21,413 nt of DNA from CAYOVG01 sp964407285 (GCA_964407285.1 CAYOVG010000080.1:1-21413); one strand, 5' to 3'; positions 13,738 through 21,413 are shown, counted from the first letter of the stretch. Program-made: numbers and translations. The notes: generated from the sequence alone by a model not told the origin.

Positions 13738-13929
13738 CCATGGGCGACGTGTGATTTGAGCGGTTGTTTCGATCGGCAGTAGTTCCGAAAACCGGCACTG
13801 GTCGTCGTTTCCGCCACCGGAAACTCCACTGCGGTTCGCTCCGTGATATCGGAGCATTGAAGAGCCGACGGGGGGATGGGGGCGAATAATGATGACCGTT
13901 GCCCGAAAACCATTGCAGGAGGTGTGTTG

Positions 13930-15123
13930 ATGAGAAGGACGGCTTTTGCGTTACTGGCGCTACTGATGGTTTCCGCGCTCGGGATCCGGCCGGGTTGGGC
14001 TCAGGAAAGCCTGAAGGTGGGTGTCATTCTTCCTCTTACGGGTGAGAAAGCCAAGTTTGGAGAGATCGAAAAGAAGTCTTTCGAAATGGCTCTCGAGGAA
14101 ATCAATGCAGCCGGAGGGGTCAACGGTAAGAAGCTGGAATTCCTTTTTGAGGATGACACGGGACGAGCCGATGTGGCCCGGTCGGCTGCGGAAAAGCTCA
14201 TCACCAGGGATAAGGTGCTCATGCTGGGCGGCGGCTACGGCAGTTCGGAAACGTTCGCCATCGCGGGCGTGGCGCAGGAGAACAGCTTGCCGTTCCTGGT
14301 GAACACCGGCTCCGACAACAAGATTACCGCCCAGGGATGGGACTACATCTTCCGGCTCAATCCTCCGGTCAGCGACTACCCCAAGGGACTCGAATCCTTC
14401 CTCTCTGAAGTGGTGAAACCCCAGACGGCCGCGATCCTGTACGAGAACACCAATTTCGGGACATCGGGATCGAAGGAATTCAAGGAGATCTGCGAGCGGC
14501 TCAACATCAAGATCGTTCTTTCCGAAGGCTACCAGAGCGGCGGGGTGGATTTCAAGCCGGTCCTCTCCAGGGTGAAGCAGGAAAATCCCGATCTCGTCTA
14601 CATGATTTCCTATCTTATGGATGCATCGCTTCTGATGCGGCAGGCTGCGGAGCTTCGCGTAGAACCGAAACTTTTCGTCGGCGGTGCGGCGGGTTTCACG
14701 CTTCCCGAATTCCAGAAAAACGCCGGCAAAGCGTCTGATATGATCTATTCCGCCACCTTGTGGTACCAGACCCTGCCTTATCCCGGAGCGAAGGAATACT
14801 TCGACAACTACGGCAAGAAGTTCAACGCCGAAACCGAATACCACGGCGCGGAAGCCTACGCCGCGGCATTCGTGATCGCGGATGCTCTCAAGCGCGCCAA
14901 ATCCATGAAGCCGGAGGACATCCGGCAGGCCCTTGCCGAAACCGATATGATGACGGTTTTCGGCCCCGTGAAGTTCATATCTTACGAAAAGATGACCAAC
15001 CAGAACAAGCTTCCCACCTACCTGGTACAGTGGATCGACGGGAAGCTGGAACTCGTCTGGCCCAAGGATATTGCCACCAAACCTTACGCGTATCCCATCG
15101 ATTGGCAAAAGGCCCGGCAATAA
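13930..15123 (+). CDS. livK: Branched-chain amino-acid-type ABC transporter, periplasmic binding protein
   Basis: The product is 397 aa. The signal peptide is MRRTAFALLALLMVSALGI, with cleavage likely near GWA-QES (about residue 26). The mature part is a type I periplasmic binding protein: LKVGVILPLTGEKAKFGEIEKKSFEMALEEINAAGG at the start, then FEDDTGRADVARSAAEKLI, a GGGYGSSET ligand-loop region and ILYENTNFGTSG in the second lobe. It captures the substrate and delivers it to LivHM. Leu/Ile/Val is the usual substrate, but this family also takes amides, urea and aromatic acids, so the substrate is not proven. AGGAGG lies upstream of the ATG at 13930. It heads a five-gene cluster; a hairpin separates it from livH. 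Confidence 0.92.
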   Translation: MRRTAFALLALLMVSALGIRPGWAQESLKVGVILPLTGEKAKFGEIEKKSFEMALEEINAAGGVNGKKLEFLFEDDTGRADVARSAAEKLITRDKVLMLGGGYGSSETFAIAGVAQENSLPFLVNTGSDNKITAQGWDYIFRLNPPVSDYPKGLESFLSEVVKPQTAAILYENTNFGTSGSKEFKEICERLNIKIVLSEGYQSGGVDFKPVLSRVKQENPDLVYMISYLMDASLLMRQAAELRVEPKLFVGGAAGFTLPEFQKNAGKASDMIYSATLWYQTLPYPGAKEYFDNYGKKFNAETEYHGAEAYAAAFVIADALKRAKSMKPEDIRQALAETDMMTVFGPVKFISYEKMTNQNKLPTYLVQWIDGKLELVWPKDIATKPYAYPIDWQKARQ

Positions 15124-15137
15124 GTACGAAGAGTTAC

Positions 15138-15180
15138 GTGAGCAGCAGCCGGCCGTTTCCCGCGGTGCGCGGCTGCTCAC
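15138..15180 (+). repeat. Strong intercistronic hairpin between livK and livH
   Basis: GTGAGCAGC (15138-15146) and GCTGCTCAC (15172-15180) form a perfect 9-bp stem with a GC-rich interior. There is no T-tract. Such hairpins after binding-protein genes commonly stabilise the upstream mRNA and lower expression of the membrane genes, which would suit the need for excess LivK. Confidence 0.55.
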
Positions 15181-15213
15181 GCGCATCCTGCCATCAGAAA
15201 GGAATCAGGTCTC

Positions 15214-16089
15214 ATGCAGGTATTCATCCAGACTCTTGTGGCCGGCATTCTCATCGGCGGCATTTATGCCCTCGTTGGAATCGGTATGACTCTCATCATG
15301 GGCGTCATGCGCATCATCAACCTGGCCCACGGCCAGTTTATGATGATCGCCATGTACATCACCTACGTGCTTTTCAATTCTTTCCACCTGGACCCGTACT
15401 TTTCCCTTTTCGTGGTTATGCCGGTGCTTTTCCTGATGGGTCTCGTCATTCAGAAATACCTCCTCAATCCGCTGCTGGAGGTCGACTCCATCCTTCCCGA
15501 AAACCAGGTGCTCATGACAGTGGGCATTTCCATCATTCTGACGGAAGTGATGCGGTTTATCTTTCATTCCGACTACAAGTCAGTGAAGACGGCGTACAGC
15601 TCATCCGCATTTTATATCGGAGGCATCTCCTTCAACCTCCCCATGTTCTTCGCATTCGGAATTGCGGTCATCCTGACGATCGGGCTGTTTTTCTTTCTTC
15701 TGAAAACGGATGTGGGCAGGTCTGTGCGCGCAACGGCCCAGAACAGGGACGCCGCCCTCCTGATGGGGATAAACGCTGAATGGATCACCATGCTCACGTA
15801 CGGATTGGGAGCGGCTCTCGCAGCCGGCGCCGGCGCGCTCCTTCTCCCCATCTATTACCTCTTCCCGGATGTCGGGGGTCCGTTCACGCTGAAAGCGTTC
15901 GTCATCACCATCCTCGGCGGAATGGGAAGCACCGTCGGAGCCATTGTGGGCGGAGTAGTCCTGGGAGTGGCCGAATCGCTCGGGGCAACATACATTTCCA
16001 TGGCGCTGAAGGATGCCGTCGGCATGGTGATCTTCCTTCTGGTGCTCATCTTTTTGCCGGGCGGGCTCAAGACGCTCACGAAGATCTAG
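15214..16089 (+). CDS. livH: Branched-chain amino-acid-type ABC transporter permease (LivH)
   Basis: The product is 291 aa, the usual LivH length, with about eight hydrophobic helices. Family features include LVAGILIGGIYALVGIGMTLIMGVMRIINLAHGQ at the N-terminus, GRSVRATAQNRDAALLMGIN (the cytoplasmic coupling loop facing the ATPases, about residues 168-187) and LGGMGSTVGAIVGGVVLGVAES near the C-terminus. It pairs with LivM in the inner membrane to form the channel. AAAGGA lies about 11 bases upstream of the ATG. It follows livK by 90 bases and precedes livM by 16. Confidence 0.93.
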   Translation: MQVFIQTLVAGILIGGIYALVGIGMTLIMGVMRIINLAHGQFMMIAMYITYVLFNSFHLDPYFSLFVVMPVLFLMGLVIQKYLLNPLLEVDSILPENQVLMTVGISIILTEVMRFIFHSDYKSVKTAYSSSAFYIGGISFNLPMFFAFGIAVILTIGLFFFLLKTDVGRSVRATAQNRDAALLMGINAEWITMLTYGLGAALAAGAGALLLPIYYLFPDVGGPFTLKAFVITILGGMGSTVGAIVGGVVLGVAESLGATYISMALKDAVGMVIFLLVLIFLPGGLKTLTKI

Positions 16090-16105
16090 GGAGAGGAATT
16101 GCACC

Positions 16106-17095
16106 ATGAAGAAGCAATACTGGTTCATAGTGGCCGTGACCGCGCTTCTCGCGGTTTTCCCGCTGGTCGTTCAATCCGATTACTTTCGCCATATTTTTAT
16201 CCTTTCACTGATATGGGTGGTGGTCGGCTCTTCCTGGAACCTCATCGCGGGCTACACGGGACAGGTTTCCTTCGGGCACGCCATCTTCTTCGGCGTGGGC
16301 GCCTACACCGCGGGCCTTTGCGTCACCAAGCTCCAGATTTCGGCGTGGTGGGGCATGCTGCTGGGAGGTCCCGCTGCCGTGCTGATCGGGCTCTTCATCG
16401 GGTGGGTTTGCTTCCGCCTGCGCGGGCCGTACTTCGCCCTGGCCACCCTGGCCATTGGAGAGATTATCCGGCTGATCACCATCACCTGGGTGGACCTTAC
16501 CGAGGGAATGCAGGGAATTCTCATCATCAAGACATTCCGGAACAAGACAGCCTACTACTTCATCGCGTTTCTGCTGGCCGCCGTGTGCCTCTATACCATC
16601 TACAAAGTGATCCGATCCAAGTGGGGGTACTACTTCGTCGCCATACGGGAGGACCAGGATGCGGCGGAAGCCCTCGGGGTCAGTTCTTTCCGGTACAAGA
16701 GCCTTTCTCTGGCCATCAGCGCGTTCTTCACGGGAGCGGCGGGCGCGTTCTACATGAACTACATGGGTTTCATCGACCCGGAAGTGGTGTTCTCCCTCCA
16801 TTTCATCTCCATCATGGCCATTCTCGTGGGCATCATCGGGGGCGTCGGCACCTTGACCGGTCCCGCGGTTGGAGCGTTCATCATGGTCCTGCTCCAGGAG
16901 ACCTTCCGCAGCTCTTTCTTCGGATACCTCCCCCGGTGGGTAAGCGAAGCCCACTCACTGGCTTTCGGTCTGCTCGTCATCTTCGTCATCCGTTACATGG
17001 CCAATGGTGTTGTGGGCGACTGGAGCAAGATCCGGTGCCTCTGGAGCAAGAACAAGGAACTCGATGTCGGCTACCAGGCCCAAAGCAGCAATTGA
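16106..17095 (+). CDS. livM: Branched-chain amino-acid-type ABC transporter permease (LivM)
   Basis: The product is 329 aa, with multiple membrane helices. Hallmarks are WNLIAGYTGQVSFGHAIFFGVGAYT near residue 44, LRGPYFALATLAIGEIIRL near 105, the coupling loop VAIREDQDAAEALGVSSFRYKSLSLAISAFF (about 178-208) and GGVGTLTGPAVGAF. It forms the second half of the permease with LivH. GGGAGAGGAA precedes the ATG, which lies 16 bases after the livH stop. The C-terminal tail (KIRCLWSKNKELDVGYQAQSSN) is soluble. A 113-base gap with hairpin repeats separates it from livG. Confidence 0.93.
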   Translation: MKKQYWFIVAVTALLAVFPLVVQSDYFRHIFILSLIWVVVGSSWNLIAGYTGQVSFGHAIFFGVGAYTAGLCVTKLQISAWWGMLLGGPAAVLIGLFIGWVCFRLRGPYFALATLAIGEIIRLITITWVDLTEGMQGILIIKTFRNKTAYYFIAFLLAAVCLYTIYKVIRSKWGYYFVAIREDQDAAEALGVSSFRYKSLSLAISAFFTGAAGAFYMNYMGFIDPEVVFSLHFISIMAILVGIIGGVGTLTGPAVGAFIMVLLQETFRSSFFGYLPRWVSEAHSLAFGLLVIFVIRYMANGVVGDWSKIRCLWSKNKELDVGYQAQSSN

Positions 17096-17102
17096 GATCG
17101 TG

Positions 17103-17184
17103 GTTGCGGGTTGCGGGGTTCGGCGCTCGGAACCTCGTTTGCAGCGTTTTGTGCGGTTACGGCTTTCCGCCGCTCCTACAAAAC
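17103..17184 (+). repeat. Hairpin repeat in the livM-livG gap
   Basis: Two direct GGTTGCG units (17102-17116) lead into a stem-loop whose outer arms are GTTTTGT (17146-17152) and ACAAAAC (17178-17184), with inner GCGG and CCGC arms. The core GCGGTTACGGCT is also found at 12371-12382, again before a CCGC, and the GGTTGCG units resemble those at 61-200. This looks like an interspersed, REP-like element inserted in the operon; that is inference from three loci. Confidence 0.4.
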
Positions 17185-17208
17185 ATCACTATGGAAGAGG
17201 AAGTCACC

Positions 17209-17922
17209 ATGAGTTACTTCAGGACGGAACACCTCACCAAGTCTTTCGGCGGGCTGACCGCGGTAAACGACCTGACTTTCGAGGTGCGGGAAGGCGAGAT
17301 ATTCGGGCTCATCGGCCCCAACGGTTCGGGCAAGACCACCGTTTTCAATCTGATCAACGGATACTATCCGATTACCTCCGGGAATATCTATTTTCAGGAT
17401 GAGAAGCTCAACGGACTCCCCACCTGGAAGATCTGCAAGGCGGGTATCGGGAGGACCTTTCAGGTGGTCAAGCCTTTGCGGCGTATGACGGTGTTGGAAA
17501 ACGTCATGACATCGGCGTTCAATCACACCGGCAGCGAGGGGGAAGCCCGAAGGAAAGCCATGGAGGTGCTCGAGTTCTGCGGACTTGACAAGAAGGCGGA
17601 TTTCTCGGCGAAAGCTTTGCCCCTCGGAGACCGCAAGAGGATGGAAATCGCGCGCGCGCTTGCCACGGAACCAAAGCTCCTGCTGCTGGACGAGACCATG
17701 GCGGGGTTGACGCCCCAGGAGCAGGCGGACGGCGTGGAACTCATACGCAAGATACGCCAGTCCGGGGTAACTATCATCATTGTAGAGCATATAATGCACG
17801 TCATCATGAACCTGTGCACCCGGATTTTATGTATAAGCTACGGGCAGGAACTCGCCATGGGGACCCCGGCGGAAGTCGCGAACGACAAGGCCGTCGTAGA
17901 AGCCTATCTTGGAAAGGAATAA
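17209..17922 (+). CDS. livG: Branched-chain amino-acid-type ABC transporter ATPase (LivG)
   Basis: The product is 237 aa. Nucleotide-binding motifs in order: Walker A GPNGSGKTT (about residue 36), Q-loop FQVVKPLRRMTVLENV, the LivG-type degenerate signature LPLGDRKRMEIARAL, Walker B LLLLDETMAGL (Thr follows the catalytic Glu where Pro is more usual) and the switch His in IIIVEHIMHVI. It powers transport together with LivF. The ATG at 17209 is preceded by GAGGAA at 8 bases; an in-frame ATG at 17191 has no ribosome site. The same frame is open far upstream through livM, but that is a shadow. livF begins 5 bases after the stop. Confidence 0.93.
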   Translation: MSYFRTEHLTKSFGGLTAVNDLTFEVREGEIFGLIGPNGSGKTTVFNLINGYYPITSGNIYFQDEKLNGLPTWKICKAGIGRTFQVVKPLRRMTVLENVMTSAFNHTGSEGEARRKAMEVLEFCGLDKKADFSAKALPLGDRKRMEIARALATEPKLLLLDETMAGLTPQEQADGVELIRKIRQSGVTIIIVEHIMHVIMNLCTRILCISYGQELAMGTPAEVANDKAVVEAYLGKE

Positions 17923-17927
17923 TAGCC

Positions 17928-18635
17928 ATGCTGCTGCATGTGGACCATATTGACGCGGGCTACGGGGACATTCAGGTTTTGTGGGACGTCTCGTTCCATG
18001 TGAACGAGAAGGAATTCGTCGTTCTCGTGGGAGCCAACGGGGCGGGCAAAACCACGATCATGAAGACGGTCTCGAGTCTCATCCGGCCCACGAAAGGCTC
18101 TATCCGCTTCGCGGGCCGGGAACTCAACGCGCTGCCGCCGCATCGAATCATCGACGTGGGGATTGCGCACGTGCCGGAGGGAAGGCAGCTTTTTCCCGAA
18201 ATGACGGTGCAGGAAAACCTGGAAGTGGGGGCGCTTCGGCCCGAAGCAAAGGCCAGGAGGAAGGAGACTCTCGAGTGGGTCCTGGATCTCTTCCCGAGAC
18301 TTCGGGAACGCAGGAAGCAGCTGGCCGGAACCATGTCCGGAGGGGAGCAGCAGATGTGCGCCATCGCCCGCGGGCTCATGTCCCGCCCCACCATGGTGCT
18401 CTTCGACGAACCGTCCCTCGGCCTTTCGCCGCTCCTGACCCAGGAGGTCTTCCGGCTGGTGAAGACGATCCACGAGGAAGGCATCACGATCCTCATGGTC
18501 GAGCAAAACGTCAAGAAAACCCTCGCCCTTTGCGACCGCGCCTACGTCCTCGAAAACGGAAGAATCGCCCTGGAGGGCAAAGGGACGGAACTGCTGGAGA
18601 ACGAAGAGGTGAAGCGGGCTTTTCTCGGCATATGA
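17928..18635 (+). CDS. livF: Branched-chain amino-acid-type ABC transporter ATPase (LivF)
   Basis: The product is 235 aa. Motifs: Walker A GANGAGKTT (about residue 37), the LivF-typical Q-loop region IAHVPEGRQLFPEMTVQENL, signature MSGGEQQMCAIARGLM, Walker B MVLFDEPSLGLSP and switch region ILMVEQNVKKTL (Gln-Asn after Glu, normal for LivF). It pairs with LivG on the cytoplasmic face of LivHM. The ribosome site GGAAAGGAA lies in the last codons of livG, suggesting translational coupling. It is the last gene of the cluster; a GC-rich hairpin follows at 18655-18689. Confidence 0.94.
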   Translation: MLLHVDHIDAGYGDIQVLWDVSFHVNEKEFVVLVGANGAGKTTIMKTVSSLIRPTKGSIRFAGRELNALPPHRIIDVGIAHVPEGRQLFPEMTVQENLEVGALRPEAKARRKETLEWVLDLFPRLRERRKQLAGTMSGGEQQMCAIARGLMSRPTMVLFDEPSLGLSPLLTQEVFRLVKTIHEEGITILMVEQNVKKTLALCDRAYVLENGRIALEGKGTELLENEEVKRAFLGI

Positions 18636-18654
18636 TCTTTCCGTAACGCGCCGC

Positions 18655-18689
18655 GGCGGGAGGTGCTTCCACCGGAGCCCACTCCCGCC
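18655..18689. terminator. GC-rich hairpin between convergent livF and fabH-like genes
   Basis: GGCGGGAG (18655-18662) and CTCCCGCC (18682-18689) form a perfect 8-bp stem in the 90-base gap between the two stop codons. There is no T-tract on either side, so it may block transcripts or stabilise 3' ends from both directions rather than act as a standard intrinsic terminator. Confidence 0.45.
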
Positions 18690-18725
18690 GAAATCCGTTT
18701 CCGTCCGGACCTGCTTCCAAGGGGT

Positions 18726-19724
18726 CTATTCCCACCAGCGCAGGAGCGTGCTCGCCCAGGTGAAGCCGGCGCCGAAAGCGGACATCACGATGTAGTCGCC
18801 CTTCTTGATGCGCTTCTCTTCCACCACGGCCTGGTACAGGCACAGGGAAACGGTCCCGCAACTCGTGTTGGCGAAACGGTCGATGTTGACCATGACCTTG
18901 CAGGAATCGATCCCCATCCTGGCGGCGCACGCGTCGATAATGCGAATGTTCGCCTGGTGCGGAATGAACAGGGAGACGTCGCTTCCCGTGAGACCGTTTC
19001 TTTCAAGTATCCTGGCCGAAATGTCCGCCATTTCGGTCACCGCGCGCTTGAACACCTGTCTTCCATCCTGCCAGAGGTAGTGCTCTCGGTTTTCCACGGT
19101 TTCATGGGAAGCGGGGCGGAGGCTCCCTCCGGCTTTCATCATCAGCAGTTCGGCCCCCGCTCCGTCGGTCTGCTGGATGAAATCCAGGAGTCCATAGCCG
19201 GGTTCGGGACAGGGTTCGAGCAGTGCGGCCCCGGCCGCATCACCGAAGAGAACACAGGTTTTGGGATCCTCGTAATTGCTCACCCTGCTCAGGGCGTCAC
19301 TGCCCACGACGAGAATCTTCCTGCATCTGCCGGACTCGATGAACTGCATTGCGCCGATGAGGGCGTAAACGAAACCGGAACAGCCGGCGGAGAGGTCGAA
19401 GGCCCAGGCGTTGCAAGCGCCGATTTCTCTCTGGACCAGGGCGGCCGTCGAGGGAAAGGGCATGTCGGGCGTGATGGTGCCGAGAATGATGCCGTCCAGT
19501 TCGGCGGCGGCGACACCGGCGCGTTCGAGGCATTCCCGAGCAGCCTGCGAGGCCATGAAGGAATTGCCGAGTCCTTCTTCGAGTATCCTGCGTTCGCGGA
19601 TACCGGTTCGGGTGACGATCCAGTGGTCGTCCACATCACACAACTGCTTGAGGTCTTCGTTGGTGAGCTTTCGCTCCGGAACATAATGGCCGACGGAGCG
19701 CACACAGGCTCTCAGGTCCGGCAT
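18726..19724 (-). CDS. fabH: 3-oxoacyl-ACP synthase III (KAS III, FabH-like)
   Basis: The product is 332 aa, full length for the family. It condenses an acyl-CoA with malonyl-ACP to begin fatty-acid synthesis. The catalytic triad is present: Cys115 in LSAGCSGF, His256 in IPHQANIRI and Asn286 in FANTSCGT. Other family blocks are WIVTRTGIRERR near 35-46, TITPDMPFPSTAALVQ and LFGDAAGAALLEP. The ATG at 19724 follows AGGAGG by 7 bases; a GTG one codon upstream is less well placed. No other fab gene is visible nearby, so this may be a stand-alone or second KAS III, possibly for special or branched primers made from transported amino acids. That link is speculative. It is convergent with livF and divergent from proS. 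Confidence 0.9.
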   Translation of the reverse strand: MPDLRACVRSVGHYVPERKLTNEDLKQLCDVDDHWIVTRTGIRERRILEEGLGNSFMASQAARECLERAGVAAAELDGIILGTITPDMPFPSTAALVQREIGACNAWAFDLSAGCSGFVYALIGAMQFIESGRCRKILVVGSDALSRVSNYEDPKTCVLFGDAAGAALLEPCPEPGYGLLDFIQQTDGAGAELLMMKAGGSLRPASHETVENREHYLWQDGRQVFKRAVTEMADISARILERNGLTGSDVSLFIPHQANIRIIDACAARMGIDSCKVMVNIDRFANTSCGTVSLCLYQAVVEEKRIKKGDYIVMSAFGAGFTWASTLLRWWE

Positions 19725-19739
19725 CACTTCTCCTCCTGA

Positions 19740-20132
19740 TGGAACAAAATTCTATGGAACGGGAACCATGCCATCCGCGATTGCGCGCGCGATGCCCGCG
19801 CCCGTGGATGCAAATACCTGATAATTCCAGACGGGAAACGCCTTCACAATTGATCATTTTTCGATATCGTAAGTCAACGGGCTTCGTTGCCTCCCGACGC
19901 TCAAAAAAAGGCTCTGCCACGATGGAAAAAGAGTTGGAGCCGTATACAATAATTCGGTCTTCACGGCAACCGGAAATGACGTCGAGCGTGTCCGGAAAAC
20001 AGACCGGAAAAAGCCCGAAAACGGTAAACGCGAAAGACGGCGGGAACGCGCCGCGGCAATCAGGAAAAGCCCTGACGGGTCCGGCGGCTCTCAGTAACTG
20101 CTTGTGCTGAAGTGATGGTGCGTGCTATATGT
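19740..20132. other. Divergent intergenic region between fabH-like gene and proS
   Basis: About 390 bases without a gene I trust. A 123-codon plus-strand frame (19739-20110) has no ribosome site at its start, and an internal ATG at 19922 has only a weak AAGG 11-12 bases ahead. On the minus strand, TTGACT (19872-19877) and ATCAAT (19849-19854) with 17-base spacing is a weak promoter candidate for the fabH-like gene. Confidence 0.4.
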
Positions 20133-20138
20133 TATAAT
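20130..20138 (+). promoter_or_regulatory. Extended -10 promoter of proS
   Basis: TGTTATAAT is a perfect extended -10 element (TG-N-TATAAT). The hexamer 17 bases upstream (AAGTGA) is a poor -35, as is usual for this type. The start would be near 20145, about 93 bases before the proS ATG. Confidence 0.65.
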
Positions 20139-20150
20139 CCATGAAAAACG

Positions 20151-20187
20151 ACGGCTGAAGCCGTGGACGCCGTGTCCGGTTTTTTTT
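20151..20187 (+). terminator. Attenuator-like hairpins with T8 tract in the proS leader
   Basis: ACGGCT-GA-AGCCGT (20151-20164) is followed by GGAC-GCCGT-GTCC (20165-20177) and then eight T residues (20180-20187). The ACGGC arm could pair with either GCCGT copy (20160-20164 or 20169-20173), so two exclusive structures are possible. The position between promoter and start codon suggests premature termination control. No T-box features were seen. Confidence 0.5.
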
Positions 20188-20237
20188 CGGTCGCGGACCA
20201 CTATCCATATATCGGGAGAAGAGGAAGGAAAAGCTCG

Positions 20238-21413
20238 ATGCGGTATTCCAATTATTTCATTCACACCTTGTTCGATGTCCCCAAGGAGGCGGAAACTCCC
20301 TCTCATATTCTTCTGCTGCGCGGCTCCTACATCTATCCCGTGGCCGCGGGCCTTTACTGTCTACTGCCTCTGGGACGTAAGGTCGCGAACAAGGTCGCCG
20401 ATATCGTACGGGAGGAGATGAACGGCATCGGAGGGCTGGAAATCACCATGCCGGTGCTCAATCCCGCCGAGTTGTGGAAGAAAACGGGGAGGTATTTCGA
20501 CATCGGCCCGGAGCTCTTCCGCATCAAGGACCGCAAAGACCGTGAGTTCGTGCTCGCCATGACCCATGAGGAGGTGGTCACGGACATAGCCCGGCAATTC
20601 CTGCGCTCCTACAGGGACCTGCCGGTGATGCTCTACCAGATCCAGACCAAGATCAGGGACGAGGCGCGTCCGAGAGCCGGGCTCCTGCGGGTGCGGGAGT
20701 TCTTCATGAAGGACGCCTACAGCTTCCACCGCGACTTCAAAGACCTCGATGCCTACTATCCGCGTGTCTTCAACGCCTACCTCAGGATATTCGGGCGTTG
20801 CGGCCTGACGACCGTGCCCATCGAAGCCGACACCGGAATCATGGGCGGCACCGGTTCCCATGAATTCATGCTTGAGGCGCCCAGCGGAGAGGACCAGTTC
20901 GTTGTCTGCACCCATTGCGACTACAGAGCCAACACCGAGAAGGCGGCGGGATTGAAAGACCTCCTGCGGGACCTCCCCGAGTCGCCCCCGGAGATGGAGA
21001 AGGTTTCGACTCCACGCGTGAGAACCATTGCGGAGCTGATGGAGTTTTTCGGGTCGTCCGATAAGCATTTCATCAAAACCGTGGCGTACGAAGCGGATGG
21101 AAACCTGGTCCTCGCCATGGTGAGAGGAGACTTCGCCATATCCGACACCAAGCTGGCCAACCACCTCAAGGCGATTCGCCTCGAGATGGCTTCGGAGGAA
21201 TTGTTGAGCAGCAAGGGGCTCGTCGGCGGTTTTCTATCGCCCATAGGGATCAAGGGCATCCGGATGGTGATGGACACTTCCATCGATGGGGGATCGCTTT
21301 TCATCGCGGGAGGCAATGAACCCGATGTGCACTACAAGAATGTGCTTCCGGGCCGTGATTTCGCCGTCGAGGATACGGTCGATATCGCCGAAGTGCGCAG
21401 CGGCGACAGGTGC
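20238..21413 (+). CDS. proS: Prolyl-tRNA synthetase, bacterial type (N-terminal part)
   Basis: The first 392 codons are present; the frame is open at the window edge, and the family is usually about 570 aa. The enzyme charges tRNA-Pro in the cytoplasm. The opening RYSNYFIHTLFDVPKEAETPSHILLLRGSYI is followed by the class II catalytic core: MTHEEVVTD (Thr109, Glu111), motif 2 with Arg140 in RDEARPRAG, and REFFMKDAYSFH. VCTHCDYRANTEKA (Cys224, Cys227) then leads into the editing (INS, YbaK-like) domain that removes mischarged Ala, which runs to the end of the window. The ATG at 20238 is preceded by GAGGAAGGAA about 8 bases upstream. Its leader carries an extended -10 promoter and attenuator-like hairpins. 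Confidence 0.96.
   Translation, partial: MRYSNYFIHTLFDVPKEAETPSHILLLRGSYIYPVAAGLYCLLPLGRKVANKVADIVREEMNGIGGLEITMPVLNPAELWKKTGRYFDIGPELFRIKDRKDREFVLAMTHEEVVTDIARQFLRSYRDLPVMLYQIQTKIRDEARPRAGLLRVREFFMKDAYSFHRDFKDLDAYYPRVFNAYLRIFGRCGLTTVPIEADTGIMGGTGSHEFMLEAPSGEDQFVVCTHCDYRANTEKAAGLKDLLRDLPESPPEMEKVSTPRVRTIAELMEFFGSSDKHFIKTVAYEADGNLVLAMVRGDFAISDTKLANHLKAIRLEMASEELLSSKGLVGGFLSPIGIKGIRMVMDTSIDGGSLFIAGGNEPDVHYKNVLPGRDFAVEDTVDIAEVRSGDRC

Noticed and set aside
13960..15186. 408-codon minus-strand frame across livK
   Set aside because: Shadow of livK; the plus strand has a clear signal peptide and binding-protein motifs.
16099..17922. 607-codon fusion frame from livM into livG
   Set aside because: The upstream part is an out-of-frame reading of livM; livG starts at 17209 with its own ribosome site.
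19739..20110. 123-codon plus-strand frame before proS (internal ATG at 19922)
   Set aside because: Poor or absent ribosome sites and no recognisable product; most likely spacer, though a 62-codon peptide from 19922 cannot be fully excluded.
20140..20237. T-box control of proS
   Set aside because: No specifier loop, AGTA bulge or TGGN box is visible; only hairpins and a T-tract.

Overview
The window comes from a GC-rich Gram-negative bacterium. It most resembles a sulfate-reducing or syntrophic deltaproteobacterium (Desulfobacterota, Syntrophobacter-like). That placement is inference. It rests on a rhodanese/rubrerythrin-type fusion protein, a cyclic-di-AMP riboswitch on a kup gene, several sigma-54 type promoters, a short bacterial SRP RNA, and a LivKHMGF cluster in a high-GC background. 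No rRNA, tRNA, CRISPR array, transposase or phage gene was seen.

Layout. 1-460 is non-coding, with degenerate GGGTTGC-like repeats and a terminator. 463-1044 (-) encodes a small secreted, disordered Lys/Ala/Pro-rich protein behind a good sigma-54 promoter. 1629-2987 (+) is glycerate 2-kinase. About 3070-3172 (-) is the SRP RNA. 3486-4358 (+) is a rhodanese/ferritin-like fusion, convergent with kup (4379-6394, -), which carries a clear ydaO-type cyclic-di-AMP riboswitch in its leader. 6692-10210 (-) is a very large Lon-family protease with non-standard N- and C-terminal regions. Upstream on the same strand are a 127-residue four-cysteine protein and a small heat-shock protein (Hsp20). Hsp20 has a sigma-54 promoter, and behind it lies a long non-coding region with two TGTCRC-N7-GYGACA palindromes.

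12615-13304 (-) is a CBS-pair/ACT protein. A 625-bp divergent regulatory region separates it from a five-gene branched-chain amino-acid-type ABC transporter (livK, livH, livM, livG, livF; 13930-18635, +). A KAS III (FabH-like) gene (18726-19724, -) and the N-terminal 392 codons of prolyl-tRNA synthetase (20238 to the window end, +) follow. The proS leader contains an attenuator-like hairpin with an eight-T tract.

Functionally, the centre of the window reads as a stress and homeostasis block: Hsp20 chaperone, unusual Lon-type protease and second-messenger-controlled potassium uptake. The right half is solute uptake plus housekeeping. The most unusual items are the Lon-like protease architecture, the palindromes behind the sigma-54 hsp20 promoter, the c-di-AMP switch on kup, and the aromatic-free secreted protein.
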